Shown: positions 46,546 through 60,486 of the stretch, one piece after another | Layout of the letters: every line of letters starts with the position of its first letter | Position numbering within the stretch: the stretch's first letter is position 1 | NCBI GenBank assembly: GCA_036378175.1 | Contig: DASUWY010000012.1 | Coordinates: 1-64,000, forward strand | Length of the DNA: 64,000 nt | Reading direction: 5' to 3' | Source of the DNA: Thermoleophilaceae bacterium | GTDB lineage: Bacteria; Actinomycetota; Thermoleophilia; Solirubrobacterales; Thermoleophilaceae | The notes under the pieces: model-generated | Told to the model about the DNA's origin: nothing | Seen by the model: only the letters and a program-made list of their open reading frames with translations | The model's database searches: none | Translations under genes and position numbers: made by a program

Positions 46546-47283
46546 ATGGCACGGTATGACGAGCCAACGCTGAGACGGGTAATTGCTGAGTCGTTCTCGT
46601 TCAGCGACGCGCTGAGACGGTTAGGTCTCCGGGCGGCGGGTGGTAATCACGCCACCATCAAGAAGTACGTGGAGTTGTGGGGAATCAGCACCTCGCACTT
46701 CAACTACGACCGTGCGCCCACGCACCTCCTGCGAGCTCGGACTCCGCTCGGCGAGATCTTGGTCGAGCGCTCCACGTATCACCGCGGACATCTCAAGCGG
46801 CGGCTCTACGAGGAGGGAATCAAGCTGCCGCGCTGCGAGATGTGTGGGCAAGGCGAAGTCTGGAAGGGCCGCCCGATGGCCCTCATCCTCGACCACATCA
46901 ACGGAATACCCAACGACAACCGTCTCGAGAACCTTCGCATCGTCTGCCCTAACTGCGCGGCGACCCTCGATACGCACTGCGGTCGCAAGAACCGCCTTCA
47001 GCGCGCGCGGCGCGGTTGCCTCCGATGCGGCACCGAGTTCGTGCCTGCCAATCGCAGGCAACGCTACTGCTCTCGATTCTGCGGCCAGCGGTGGGATAGG
47101 TCTGGCCGTGGGAGACCGGAGACGCGAAAGGTCGAGCGCCCACCCTACGAACAGCTCATGGCCGAGATAGCCGCCACGAGCTACCTCGCGGTCGGGCGGA
47201 AGTACGGCGTGTCGGACAACGCGATCCGGAAGTGGGTTCGGCAGTACGAACGGGAGCGGAAGAGCGGGACGGATGGTCACTGA
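46546..47283 (+). CDS. HNH endonuclease with N- and C-terminal HTH-like regions
   Basis: A 245-aa protein. N-terminal about 55 residues (YDEPTLRRVIAESFSFSDALRRLGL) look like a DNA-binding helical module; the HNH core is CEMCGQGEVWKGRPMALILDH, then NGIPNDNRLENLRIVCPNC, with two C-x2-C pairs and H-N; next a second zinc pair CLRCG...YCSRFC; last a HTH (YLAVGRKYGVSDNAIRKWVRQYE). It resembles phage/mobile-element HNH nucleases. It sits 55 bp after tRNA-Gln and carries a LexA box, so DNA damage probably induces it. Its target is unknown. Confidence 0.9.
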   Translation: MARYDEPTLRRVIAESFSFSDALRRLGLRAAGGNHATIKKYVELWGISTSHFNYDRAPTHLLRARTPLGEILVERSTYHRGHLKRRLYEEGIKLPRCEMCGQGEVWKGRPMALILDHINGIPNDNRLENLRIVCPNCAATLDTHCGRKNRLQRARRGCLRCGTEFVPANRRQRYCSRFCGQRWDRSGRGRPETRKVERPPYEQLMAEIAATSYLAVGRKYGVSDNAIRKWVRQYERERKSGTDGH

Positions 47284-47347
47284 TCCCACTCCTGGCTCCG
47301 CCGCCGGCGAACCTACTCCAAGCCGACGCTCGGCTACGCTCCGCTCG

Positions 47348-48745
47348 ATGGCCAAGCCCACCGTCCTGATCATGGCCGCGGGACACGGCACCAGGATGCG
47401 TTCGTCGCTGCCGAAGGTGCTGCATCCGGTCTGCGGCCGACCGATGATCCACTGGGTGATCGAGGCTGCGCAGCGCGCTGGCGCCAGCCGCATCGTCTGC
47501 GTCACGCGGCCCGGCGAGGGCGTGGCGGAGGAGCTGCCCGAGGGCGTGGAGGCTGCCGAGCAGACCACGGGCGAGGGCACCGGTTCGGCGGTGCTCGCCG
47601 CGCGCGACGGCATCACCTCCGACGCGACGGTGGTCGTCCTCTCCGGGGACCACCCGCTGATCTCGGCGGACCTGATCGCGTCGCTAGTGAACCGCCACGA
47701 GAAGGAGAGCGCCGCCGCCACGCTGCTCACCACCGACCAGATCGATCCGGCCGGCTACGGCCGCGTGATCCGCGCGGCGGACGACTCGGTGGCGCGCATC
47801 GTCGAGACGAAGCATCCGGAGAACGTGCCGCCGGAGGAGCTGCAGATCCGCGAGATCAACATCGGCGCCTACGCGTTCCAGGCGGGAGCCCTGTTCGGCG
47901 CGCTCGACTCGGTGAACGAGACTGGCGGCGAGCGCTACCTCACGGGCGTCTTCCCCGTGATCAAGGAGAATGGCGGGCGCATCGCCGCCGAGATGACCGG
48001 AGACGTTCTGAGCTCCATCGGCGTGAACACTCGGGCGGATCTGATGGAGGTGGAGCGCCACTTGTCCCAGCGGCTGATCGAGGAGCACGCGTTGAACGGC
48101 GTGACCTTCGCATCGCCGCAGACGACCACGATCGAGGCCGACGTCCAGATAGGCGAGGACACGGTGATCGGCCCCGGGGTGACGATCCAGGCCGGCACTC
48201 GCATCGGAAGCGGCTGCGATGTCGGTCCGCACACCACACTGATCAATGCGCGTTTGGGAGACGGCGTCTGGGTAGCCCATTCGTACCTCGTCGACTGCGA
48301 GGTGGAGAACGGCGGCAGGATCGGCCCGTTCGCCTACCTGCGCCCCGGCACGGTCGTTCGCGAGGGAGCCAAGATTGGCACGTTCGTGGAGGTGAAGAAC
48401 TCGGACATCGGCCGCGGGACCAAGGTTCCGCACCTCTCCTACCTCGGCGATGCCGACGTGGGGGAGCAGGCAAACATCGGGGCCGGAAACATCACCGCGA
48501 ACTACAACGCCGCCACTCGCAAGAAGAGCCGCACGAAGATCGGAAATCGCGCGAAAACCTCGGTCGACACGTCGTTCGTGGCCCCCGTTAGCGTCGGCGA
48601 CGACGCGTACACTGGTGCCGGGTCCGTCATCACCGAGGATGTCCCCGATGGCGCTCTCGGAATCGCTCGGGCTCGGCAGAAAAACGTCGAGGGCTACGCC
48701 AAGCGAAAGGAACAAGAGGCGTCAGATGAGCAGCGTGGAGACTGA
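47348..48745 (+). CDS. glmU: Bifunctional UDP-GlcNAc pyrophosphorylase/glucosamine-1-phosphate acetyltransferase
   Basis: Makes UDP-GlcNAc for peptidoglycan. The 465-aa protein has the uridyltransferase loop LIMAAGHGTRMRSSLPKVLHPVCGRPM and LSGDHPLI, then a left-handed beta-helix acetyltransferase (hexapeptide repeats IGEDTVIGPGVTI, IGPFAYLRPGT, VPHLSYLGDADVG, ANIGAGNITANY). TACGCT (47335-47340) lies 7 nt before the ATG at 47348; the extension to 47273 is not needed. It overlaps prs by 20 bp. Confidence 0.97.
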   Translation: MAKPTVLIMAAGHGTRMRSSLPKVLHPVCGRPMIHWVIEAAQRAGASRIVCVTRPGEGVAEELPEGVEAAEQTTGEGTGSAVLAARDGITSDATVVVLSGDHPLISADLIASLVNRHEKESAAATLLTTDQIDPAGYGRVIRAADDSVARIVETKHPENVPPEELQIREINIGAYAFQAGALFGALDSVNETGGERYLTGVFPVIKENGGRIAAEMTGDVLSSIGVNTRADLMEVERHLSQRLIEEHALNGVTFASPQTTTIEADVQIGEDTVIGPGVTIQAGTRIGSGCDVGPHTTLINARLGDGVWVAHSYLVDCEVENGGRIGPFAYLRPGTVVREGAKIGTFVEVKNSDIGRGTKVPHLSYLGDADVGEQANIGAGNITANYNAATRKKSRTKIGNRAKTSVDTSFVAPVSVGDDAYTGAGSVITEDVPDGALGIARARQKNVEGYAKRKEQEASDEQRGD

Positions 48746-49766
48746 GTCGCGCCCCCTCGCCACGAGCCTGCCGTTTGGCTACGACAAGCGGCTGATGATC
48801 ACCGCCGGCCGGGCCAGCCGCGAGCTCGGCGCGAGCATCGCCGAGAAGATGGGCGTCGGCCTCACGGACGCCGGGCTCAAGACCTTCACCGACGGTGAGG
48901 TGTACTGCCGCTACAGCGAGTCGATCCGCGGCGCCGACCTCTTCATCGTGCAGTCAATCGCCGGCAACCCCCGCGAGGCCCTCACTCCGAACGACGCGCT
49001 GATGGAGCTGCTCATCATGGTGGACGCCGCGGTGGGCGCGTCCGCGCATCGCGTGATCGCCGTCACCCCCTGGTACGGCTACTCGCGTCAGGACAAGAAG
49101 TCCGCGCCGCGCGAGCCGATCACGGCGCGACTCGTGGCGCGCATGCTCGAGTCCGCCGGCATAGACCGGCTCGTGACGATGGACCTCCACGCTGGCCAGT
49201 TGCAGGGCTTTTTCCAGAAGCCAGTCGACCACATGACGGCGATGAACATCCTGTCCCAGTACGTCAAGGACCAGCTCGGTCCCGCGTCGGACCTTGTGAT
49301 CATCGCCCCGGATGCGGGCCGCGTGAAGCTCACGCGCAAGTTCGCGGAGAAGGTCGGGACCGAGTACGCGCTGCTCGAAAAGGAGCGCCCCGCGCAGCAG
49401 GTCGCGGAGATCGGCTACGTGATCGGCATCGAGAACGTGCGCGGCCGCCGCGCCGTCATCGTCGACGACATCATCGACACGGGCGGCACGCTCGCCGCCG
49501 GCGCGCGCACCGTCATGGAGTCCGGCGCAAGCGAGGTGTACGCCGTCGCCACCCACGGCCTCTTCTCGGGGAACGCGTTCCAGACGCTGTCCGAATCGCC
49601 GCTCTCCGGGATCCTCGTCACGGACACGGTGCCACTCCGCGACGGTGCGCCCGAGGGCCTCGTCCGCGTGCTGACCTGCAGCGACATCCTCACCGACAGC
49701 GTCCGTCAGATCTTCACGGACGGCTCGGTGTCAGAGATCTTCGCCGGCGAGAACCAGCTCTTCTAG
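48726..49766 (+). CDS. prs: Ribose-phosphate pyrophosphokinase
   Basis: Forms PRPP from ribose 5-phosphate and ATP. The 346-aa protein shows YSRQDKKSAPREPITARLVA, the flexible-loop DLHAGQLQGFF and the PRPP motif VIVDDIIDTGGTLAA. It is about 30 residues longer than usual at the N-terminus (SSVETESRPLATSLPFGY). The ATG at 48726 has GAGG about 7 bases upstream and lies within the end of glmU. The glmU-prs pair is conserved in actinobacteria. Confidence 0.96.
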   Translation: MSSVETESRPLATSLPFGYDKRLMITAGRASRELGASIAEKMGVGLTDAGLKTFTDGEVYCRYSESIRGADLFIVQSIAGNPREALTPNDALMELLIMVDAAVGASAHRVIAVTPWYGYSRQDKKSAPREPITARLVARMLESAGIDRLVTMDLHAGQLQGFFQKPVDHMTAMNILSQYVKDQLGPASDLVIIAPDAGRVKLTRKFAEKVGTEYALLEKERPAQQVAEIGYVIGIENVRGRRAVIVDDIIDTGGTLAAGARTVMESGASEVYAVATHGLFSGNAFQTLSESPLSGILVTDTVPLRDGAPEGLVRVLTCSDILTDSVRQIFTDGSVSEIFAGENQLF

Positions 49767-49787
49767 ACCCGGCCCGTGGCCCGCGGC

Positions 49788-51212
49788 CTAGGTGGTGGCG
49801 CGAGCACCAAACTTGCGCACCCGCTTCTCGCCCTTCGCCTCGAAGTAGGCCCACTCTTCACGGCCCAGCTCGGTAGCCGGCTCGCCACAGAACCACCACT
49901 CGCGGCCGATGCGCCACCAGTTGCGCGTGGCGCGCAGCTGCCCCAGCACCGCCAGCACGCCCGCCTCCATGCGCCGCCCCATCATCTCGTTGGCGGGGAG
50001 GTTCTCCCGTCGCATCACGTCGAAGAACTCCGAGCGCGGATCGGACGACGCCGTGATCACGCGCATCACGAGCTCGGAGTCGATGGTCAGCTCGCGATCC
50101 TCCATGTACCAGCCGCCCACCTCCTTCACGTGCTCCATCAGCCGCTCGGCGTCGATGCGCTTGGGATTGGCGAGGAACCCGAGGTCGTGCAAGGCGGAGC
50201 GCAGGCGCTCCGGGTCGCCCTCGAACGCGGCGTCCAGCGCGGCGATCTCGAGCTCGATCTGCTCCTTGTCGAGCTGCTTGGTCATTCCGAAGTCGAGGAA
50301 CGCCACCTTCCCGTTCTCCATGAGCAGGTAGTTGCCGGGATGGGCGTCGGCGTTGAAGTGCTGCAGGTGGTAGATCGAGCCGTAGTAGAAGCGGTAGATG
50401 ATCTCGCCGATGCGGTCCCGCTCCTCCTGGGGGAGCGAGCGCGCGGTCTCGAAGCTCTCCCCATCCACCCATTCGGTGACGAGCACTCGCCGGCGCGAGA
50501 GCCGCGTGATCACGTCCGGCACGTAGATGAAGGGGTGACCGCGATAGGCGCGGGCGAACGTGCGCTGGTTCTGCGCCTCGTACTCGTAGTCGAGCTCCTC
50601 GAGCACGCGCTCGCGGAGCTCGCGAGCCGCTGCCCGCGCGTCGAGCCCGGGCGCGATCGCCTTCGCCAGACGCAGGATCATGCCGGCGTTCGAGAGGTCC
50701 GCCTCGAGCGCCTTCGCCACCTTCGGGTACTGCACCTTCACCGCCACCTTGCGGCCGTCCGGCAGCACGGCGTGGTGCACCTGACCGATCGACGCGGACG
50801 CGGCGGCGTCGTGGTCGAACTCCTCGAACAGCTCCTCCACCGGCTCCTCCAGCTCGTCCTCGAGCACCGCCTTCACGTCCTTCCACGGCATCGGCGGTGC
50901 GGAGTCGCGCAGCTTGGAGAGCTTCTCCTGGTAGAGCTCGCGGTACTCGGGCGGGAGGAAGTCCGTATCGATGAACGAGGCGAGCTGCCCGATCTTCATC
51001 GCCGCGCCCTTCATCGAACCGAGGGCGTCCACCATCCGCTCGGCCGCCTCCATGTGCGCACGGTCGAGATGCTCGGTGCGGGCCTCCTCGCTTCGACCCA
51101 CGGATCGCGCCCGCGCGCCCGCGTAGCCGGCACCGCTCGCGCCGAGGGCCGACGCCACCTTGGCCGTGCGCCTGATGCGCCCGGTGGGGATGCTGTTGTC
51201 TTCCTTCGCCAC
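49788..51212 (-). CDS. AarF/ABC1/UbiB family kinase-like protein
   Basis: A 474-aa atypical kinase: the KxGQ motif (AAMKIGQLASF), the Ala-rich loop ASASIGQVHHAV, GRKVAVKVQYP and the NADAHPGN-LDFG catalytic pair. Such proteins act in isoprenoid-lipid (quinone) metabolism. TAACCT (51222-51227, minus) lies 9 nt before the GTG start. It is divergent from rplY; the two starts are 47 bp apart. Confidence 0.93.
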   Translation of the reverse strand: MAKEDNSIPTGRIRRTAKVASALGASGAGYAGARARSVGRSEEARTEHLDRAHMEAAERMVDALGSMKGAAMKIGQLASFIDTDFLPPEYRELYQEKLSKLRDSAPPMPWKDVKAVLEDELEEPVEELFEEFDHDAAASASIGQVHHAVLPDGRKVAVKVQYPKVAKALEADLSNAGMILRLAKAIAPGLDARAAARELRERVLEELDYEYEAQNQRTFARAYRGHPFIYVPDVITRLSRRRVLVTEWVDGESFETARSLPQEERDRIGEIIYRFYYGSIYHLQHFNADAHPGNYLLMENGKVAFLDFGMTKQLDKEQIELEIAALDAAFEGDPERLRSALHDLGFLANPKRIDAERLMEHVKEVGGWYMEDRELTIDSELVMRVITASSDPRSEFFDVMRRENLPANEMMGRRMEAGVLAVLGQLRATRNWWRIGREWWFCGEPATELGREEWAYFEAKGEKRVRKFGARATT

Positions 51213-51259
51213 TGCTCACTGAGGTTAAACAGCAACCGGTCGCTACACTGGCCGACTGC

Positions 51260-51979
51260 ATGGCAGACGGAAAACGCCCATCACTTGAAGTCGAGGAGCG
51301 CGAGGAGCGCGGCACCCGCGCCACCAAGCGCCTCCGCAAGGACGGCTACGTGCCCGGCGTGGTCTATGGCGGCGACGATTGCGTGCCGTTCAAGGTCAAC
51401 TACCGGACGCTGCGCGCCGCGCTGCATGACGGCTCGGCGCTGATCGACCTGAAGATCGGCGGCGGCACGGCCCGCCCGGTGATCGTCAAGGACCAGCAGC
51501 ACCACCCGGTCCGCGGCGACGTGATGCACATCGACCTCCTGCAGGTCCGTCTCGACGAGAAGATCAGCTCGACGGTCGCGCTCGAGCTCGAGAACGTCGA
51601 GGAGGCGCCCGGCGTGAAGGAGGGCGGCGTGCTCGAGCACGTCACCCGCGAGCTCAACATCGAGGCGCTGCCCACCGACATCCCCGAGCGCATCACGGTC
51701 GACGTGTCCGGCATGGACATCAACGCCACGATGCACCTCTCCGAGATCAGCGCGCCGCAGGGCGTGGCCTTCCTCGACGACCCCGAGGAGACGATCATCG
51801 CCACGATCACCGTGCCCACCGAGGTTGTGGAGCCGGAGATCGAGGAGGAGACCGAGCTCGTGGGCGAGGAGGCCGAGGCAGCCGCGGAGGCTGAGGCCGA
51901 GGCCGGCGCCGAGGGCGCAACCGGCGACGAGGCTGAGGCAGCCGGCGAAGCTGCGGCAGAGGGCGGCGAAGAGTCCTGA
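51260..51979 (+). CDS. rplY: 50S ribosomal protein bL25 (CTC/TL5 form)
   Basis: Binds 5S rRNA in the large subunit. The 239-aa protein has the bL25 domain (RGTRATKRLRKDGYVPGVVYGGDD) and the CTC beta-domain (HIDLLQVRLDEKISSTVALELEN), plus an Ala/Glu-rich low-complexity tail of about 45 residues. TACACT (51244-51249) lies 10 nt before the ATG. The stop TGA overlaps the presumed CTG start of pth. Confidence 0.95.
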   Translation: MADGKRPSLEVEEREERGTRATKRLRKDGYVPGVVYGGDDCVPFKVNYRTLRAALHDGSALIDLKIGGGTARPVIVKDQQHHPVRGDVMHIDLLQVRLDEKISSTVALELENVEEAPGVKEGGVLEHVTRELNIEALPTDIPERITVDVSGMDINATMHLSEISAPQGVAFLDDPEETIIATITVPTEVVEPEIEEETELVGEEAEAAAEAEAEAGAEGATGDEAEAAGEAAAEGGEES

Positions 51980-52560
51980 GCCTCTTCCGGCGCGGCGGGG
52001 ACCGCGGCCGGGCCGACTGGCTGATCGTCGGGCTGGGCAACCCCGGCGACCGCTACGCGGGAACTCGTCACAACGTCGGCTTCGAGGTGGCGAACGAGCT
52101 GGCCTCGCGCTGGCAGCTCCCGAAGGCGAAGAAGAAGTACGCGGGCCTCATCACCCACGGCCGGACCGGCCCGGGAGGGCCGCACGTGGCCGTGCTCCTG
52201 CCGCAGACCTTCATGAACGAGGCCGGCAAGTCGGCCGGCCCCGCCCGCGGGGCATACGGCGTCCCGCTCGACCACGTGCTCGTGATCCACGACGAGATCG
52301 ACCTGCCGTTCGGCGAGATCCGGACTCGTCTCGGTGGCGGGCTGGCCGGCCACAACGGTCTGAAATCGCTGAAGCAGGGGCTCGGGAGCGCGGACTTCCA
52401 GCGGGTTCGCGTGGGAGTCGGGCGCCCAGAGTCGAGCGATCCGGACATCGTCGCGTCGTACGTGCTCGCGAAGTTCCGGGAGCCGAAGGCGGACGTGGAG
52501 GCGCTGATCGGTCGCGCCGCTGACGAAGCTGAGCGGTTGATCGAGTCGTCCGGTGGGTAG
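51976..52560 (+). CDS. pth: Peptidyl-tRNA hydrolase, apparent CTG start
   Basis: Cleaves peptidyl-tRNA released by stalled ribosomes. The core starts WLIVGLGNPGDRYAGTRHNVGFEVAN (catalytic His32 in this numbering) and includes QTFMNEAGKSAGPA and HDEIDLPFGEIRTRLGGGLAGHNG. The nearest conventional start (GTG 52087) would delete the first strand and catalytic His, so it cannot be right. The frame upstream offers CTG at 51976, giving a CTGA overlap with the rplY stop that mirrors the ATGA overlaps of this genome. A sequencing error turning ATG to CTG is the alternative. About 194 aa, the usual size. Confidence 0.9.
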   Translation: MSLFRRGGDRGRADWLIVGLGNPGDRYAGTRHNVGFEVANELASRWQLPKAKKKYAGLITHGRTGPGGPHVAVLLPQTFMNEAGKSAGPARGAYGVPLDHVLVIHDEIDLPFGEIRTRLGGGLAGHNGLKSLKQGLGSADFQRVRVGVGRPESSDPDIVASYVLAKFREPKADVEALIGRAADEAERLIESSGG

Positions 52561-52569
52561 CTGCGCGGC

Positions 52570-53367
52570 ATGACCACCACAGCTACACACGCCGGCACCT
52601 TCAAGCTCGGCGGAGAACTCGAGGTGAACCGGTTCGGCTTCGGCGCCATGCGGCTCACCGGCGACGGCATCTGGGGAGAGCCGGCCGACCGCGAGCAGTG
52701 CAAACGGGTGCTGCTGCGCGCCCTCGAGCTCGGCATCAACTTCATCGACACCGCCGACTCGTACGGCCCAGAGGTGAGCGAGAACCTGATCGCGGAAACG
52801 CTCCACCCATACCCTGACGGGCTCCTGATCGCGACGAAGGGCGGCTTCCTGCGCGACGGCCCCAACAAGTGGCGTCCGGACTGCCGGCCCGAGCATCTCA
52901 AGGAGGCGTGCGAGGCGAGCCTGCGGCGGCTGAAGGTCGACCGCATCGACCTCTACCAACTCCACACCGTCGACCAAAAGGTGCCTTACGAGGAATCGGT
53001 CGGCGCGATCAAGGAGCTCCAGGACGAGGGCAAGATCCGCCTCGCCGGCGTATCGAACGTCGACACTGCCGAGCTCGAGACCGCGCGCGGCATCGTCGAC
53101 GTCGTGTCGGTCCAGAACCGCTACAACCTCGCCGACCGGAGCTCGGAGGACGTGCTCGAGGCGTGCGAGCGCGACGGCATCGGCTTCATTCCCTGGGCGC
53201 CGCTCGAGGCGGGCCGCTCGGACGTGCCGAACGAGCTCGCGCTCGCGTGGCTTCTGCACCGCTCGCCGGTGATGATCCCGATCCCCGGCACCTCATCGGT
53301 GGAGCATCTCGAACAGAACGTGTCGGCCGTCGAGGTCGAGCCAGAGGCGCTATCTAGAATCGGCTAG
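52570..53367 (+). CDS. Aldo/keto reductase
   Basis: A 265-aa NADPH-dependent oxidoreductase of the aldo/keto reductase barrel family: NRFGFGAMRLTGDGIWG, NFIDTADSYGPEVSENLI, IATKGGF, DLYQLHTVDQKVP, and C-terminal IPIPGTSSVEHLEQN cofactor motif. The catalytic tetrad Asp-Tyr (DTADSYG), Lys (ATKGG) and His (QLH) is present. The substrate is unknown. It lies 9 bases after pth. Confidence 0.92.
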   Translation: MTTTATHAGTFKLGGELEVNRFGFGAMRLTGDGIWGEPADREQCKRVLLRALELGINFIDTADSYGPEVSENLIAETLHPYPDGLLIATKGGFLRDGPNKWRPDCRPEHLKEACEASLRRLKVDRIDLYQLHTVDQKVPYEESVGAIKELQDEGKIRLAGVSNVDTAELETARGIVDVVSVQNRYNLADRSSEDVLEACERDGIGFIPWAPLEAGRSDVPNELALAWLLHRSPVMIPIPGTSSVEHLEQNVSAVEVEPEALSRIG

Positions 53368-53409
53368 CAACTGCCGCGCGGCGTCTCGGGCGGCCGTTTG
53401 CGCTGCCCG

Positions 53410-56721
<3,312 letters not shown>

Positions 56722-56732
56722 GCGTCGCCACG

Positions 56733-56754
56733 GAACGAAAACGTTCGCTAGTAT
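56733..56754 (+). promoter_or_regulatory. Promoter region of the PPIase-mazG-eno operon with a palindrome
   Basis: GAACG-AAAA-CGTTC palindrome (56733-56746) and a TAGTAT -10-like box (56749-56754) lie about 80 bases before the ATG at 56833, giving a leader of about 70 nt. The palindrome spacing does not fit the LexA consensus. Confidence 0.45.
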
Positions 56755-56832
56755 CGATTCCCTGCGCGCAAGGCCCGGGAGGCTCGCGCATCCCCGCGCG
56801 CAACCGCCGAGTCACCGACACCTCTTTTCTGA

Positions 56833-57976
56833 ATGAAACGAAAGCTGCTCTCCGTCGTTGCCCTGCCCACGCTTGCCGCTGCGCTTCTCGTAGCGGGCTG
56901 CGGAAGTGGCGTACCCACCGATTCGGTCGCGACCGTCGACGGCACGTCGATCAAGAAGACCGACTTCAACCACTGGCTCGCGGTGGCCGCACGGCAGTCC
57001 GTGCCGCCGGGCAGCACCGCTCAGCCGGCGATCCCGGACCCGCCGAACTACACGAACTGCGTGGCCACGCTCCAGAAGCAGCCGGTGCCGAAGGGGCAGA
57101 AGAAGCCGTCGGCAGCAGCGCTCAAGGCGCAGTGCGAGCAGCAGTACAACGGGCTCAAGACTCAGGTGATGCAGTTCCTGATCCAGTCCCAGTGGCTGCT
57201 CAAGGAGGCTGACGCGCGGAACCTCACCGCCAAGCCCGCGCAGGTGCAGAAGCAACTGGATGACCAGATCAAGCAGTCGTTCCCCAAGCGCGCGGACTTC
57301 AACAAGTTCCTCAAGACCTCCGGGATGACCATGCAGGACCTGCTCTTCCGCGTGAAGGTGGACGTGCTCACGCAGCAGGTCCGCCAGAAGGTGGTCGCGG
57401 GCCAGGACAAGGTTTCCCCCGCCGCCGTCACCAACTACTACAACAAGAACAAGGCGCGCTTCGCGCAGCCTGAGCGCCGCGACCTGCTGGTGGTTCTCAC
57501 CAAAACGCAGGCGAAGGCCAACCAGGCGAAGGCAGCGATCCAGAGCGGCCAGTCCTGGGCCTCCGTGGCGAAGAAGTTCTCGATCGACCAGGCCTCGAAG
57601 TCGCAGGGCGGCAAGCTGCCCGGAGTCGCGAAGGGCCAGCAGGAGAAGTCGTTCGACAACGCGATCTTCTCCGCCAAGAAGAACACACTCGTCGGCCCGG
57701 TGAAGACGCAGTTCGGCTACTACGTCTTCAAGGTCACGAAGGTCACGCCCGCCTCGCAGCAGACCGAGCAGCAGGCGCACGACACGATCGTCAACCTGCT
57801 GCGCTCGCAGCAGGAGCAGACGGCGATCAACAACTTCGTGAAGGACTACCAGAAGAAGTACAAGTCCAAGACGAACTGCGCCAAGGGCTACGTGATCGAC
57901 AGCTGCAAGAACGCTCCGAAGGCGAAGACGAACACGGCGCCGGCCGGCGGCGCGACAGGCGCCCAGGGCACGACTG

Positions 57977-57984
<8 letters not shown>
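56833..57984 (+). CDS. PpiC/SurA-like peptidyl-prolyl isomerase lipoprotein
   Basis: A 383-aa lipoprotein with lipobox VAGC (Cys23), an N-terminal SurA_N helical domain (VDGTSIKKTDFNHWL; MTMQDLLFRVKVDVL) and a parvulin rotamase domain (about 210-310; VVLTKTQAKANQAKAAIQSG...FGYYVFKVTKV). It acts outside the membrane in folding exported proteins, PrsA-like. Rich in Lys and Gln. It overlaps mazG by 8 bp. Confidence 0.9.
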
Positions 57985-59888
<1,904 letters not shown>

Positions 59889-59905
59889 GGACCTCTCCCG
59901 CGGGC

Positions 59906-60004
59906 CCTACCGACTCAGACAAACGAATTGACTGGGGGTCAAACGGATTGACCGGTGGTCAAACGGATTGACCCGGGTGCAATTTCTTTGTCTGAGTCGG
60001 TAGG
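59906..60004. repeat. Novel inverted-repeat-bounded element, copy 2 (99 bp)
   Basis: Bounded by perfect inverted repeats: CCTACCGACTCAGACAAA (59906-59923) and TTTGTCTGAGTCGGTAGG (59987-60004). Inside, three 15-bp palindromic units start at 59928, 59948 and 59968 (TTGACTGGGGGTCAA, TTGACCGGTGGTCAA, TTGACCCGGGTGCAA), separated by 5-bp spacers such as ACGGA, giving an exact 20-bp period. The inner TTG of the right end (59988) and CAA of the left end are in phase with it. It lies between eno and ftsB. Copy 1 is at 6511-6641. Confidence 0.92.
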
Positions 60005-60048
60005 AAGCGGGAAGGACACGGTCCACGCAGGGCGAAGGGCGCTCCTGA

Positions 60049-60435
60049 ATGGCGCAGGCGGTGTCAGCGAGTGCTCAGCGGGCGGCGGCTCGCCGGCGGC
60101 AGAGGGCCGCGGGCGCTGCCCAGACGCGCAAGCGCGCCGGCGGGCGCGGCCCTTCCGGCATCCGCTGGGACCGTGTGGCGCGAACGGCGCTGCTGGCGAC
60201 CCTCGGCATCGTGCTTCTGCTCTACATCTCGCCGCTTCACCGCTGGCTCACACAGCGCAACCTGGCGGCCCAGGAGACCCAGCAGCTCCACCAGCTGCAG
60301 CAGCAGAACAAGCAGCTGAGGGCGCACATCGCGAAGCTGCACGACCCCACGGCCCTGGAGGCCGAGGCGCGCAAGCTCGGCATGGTCCGCCGCGGTGAGC
60401 GCGAGTACGTCGTGCAGAACCTCCCGCGGCGCTAG
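60049..60435 (+). CDS. FtsB/DivIC septum formation initiator-like protein
   Basis: A 128-aa bitopic protein: basic cytoplasmic N-terminus (about 40 aa with RRRQR and KRAGGRG), one membrane helix (TALLATLGIVLLLYI), then a coiled coil (AAQETQQLHQLQQQNKQLRAHI) and a conserved GMVRRGEREYVV ending. It belongs to the divisome FtsB-FtsL-FtsQ group. Position downstream of eno is the usual actinobacterial location. Confidence 0.88.
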   Translation: MAQAVSASAQRAAARRRQRAAGAAQTRKRAGGRGPSGIRWDRVARTALLATLGIVLLLYISPLHRWLTQRNLAAQETQQLHQLQQQNKQLRAHIAKLHDPTALEAEARKLGMVRRGEREYVVQNLPRR

Positions 60436-60486
60436 AGGATCAACCCCCTGGGCGGAGCCGGGCTCAGCGGCTAACGTCCTCGCCTC

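Noticed and set aside
46492-47348. Direct repeat of the tRNA-Gln 3' end marking an integrated element
   Set aside because: No convincing copy of the tRNA 3' sequence was found downstream of the HNH gene by eye.
51400-53259. A 619-aa antisense frame over rplY, pth and the aldo/keto reductase
   Set aside because: It crosses three recognised plus-strand genes and has low-complexity composition.
56733-56746. A second LexA box upstream of the PPIase gene
   Set aside because: GAAC and GTTC are separated by 6 bases, not 4, so it does not fit the SOS consensus.
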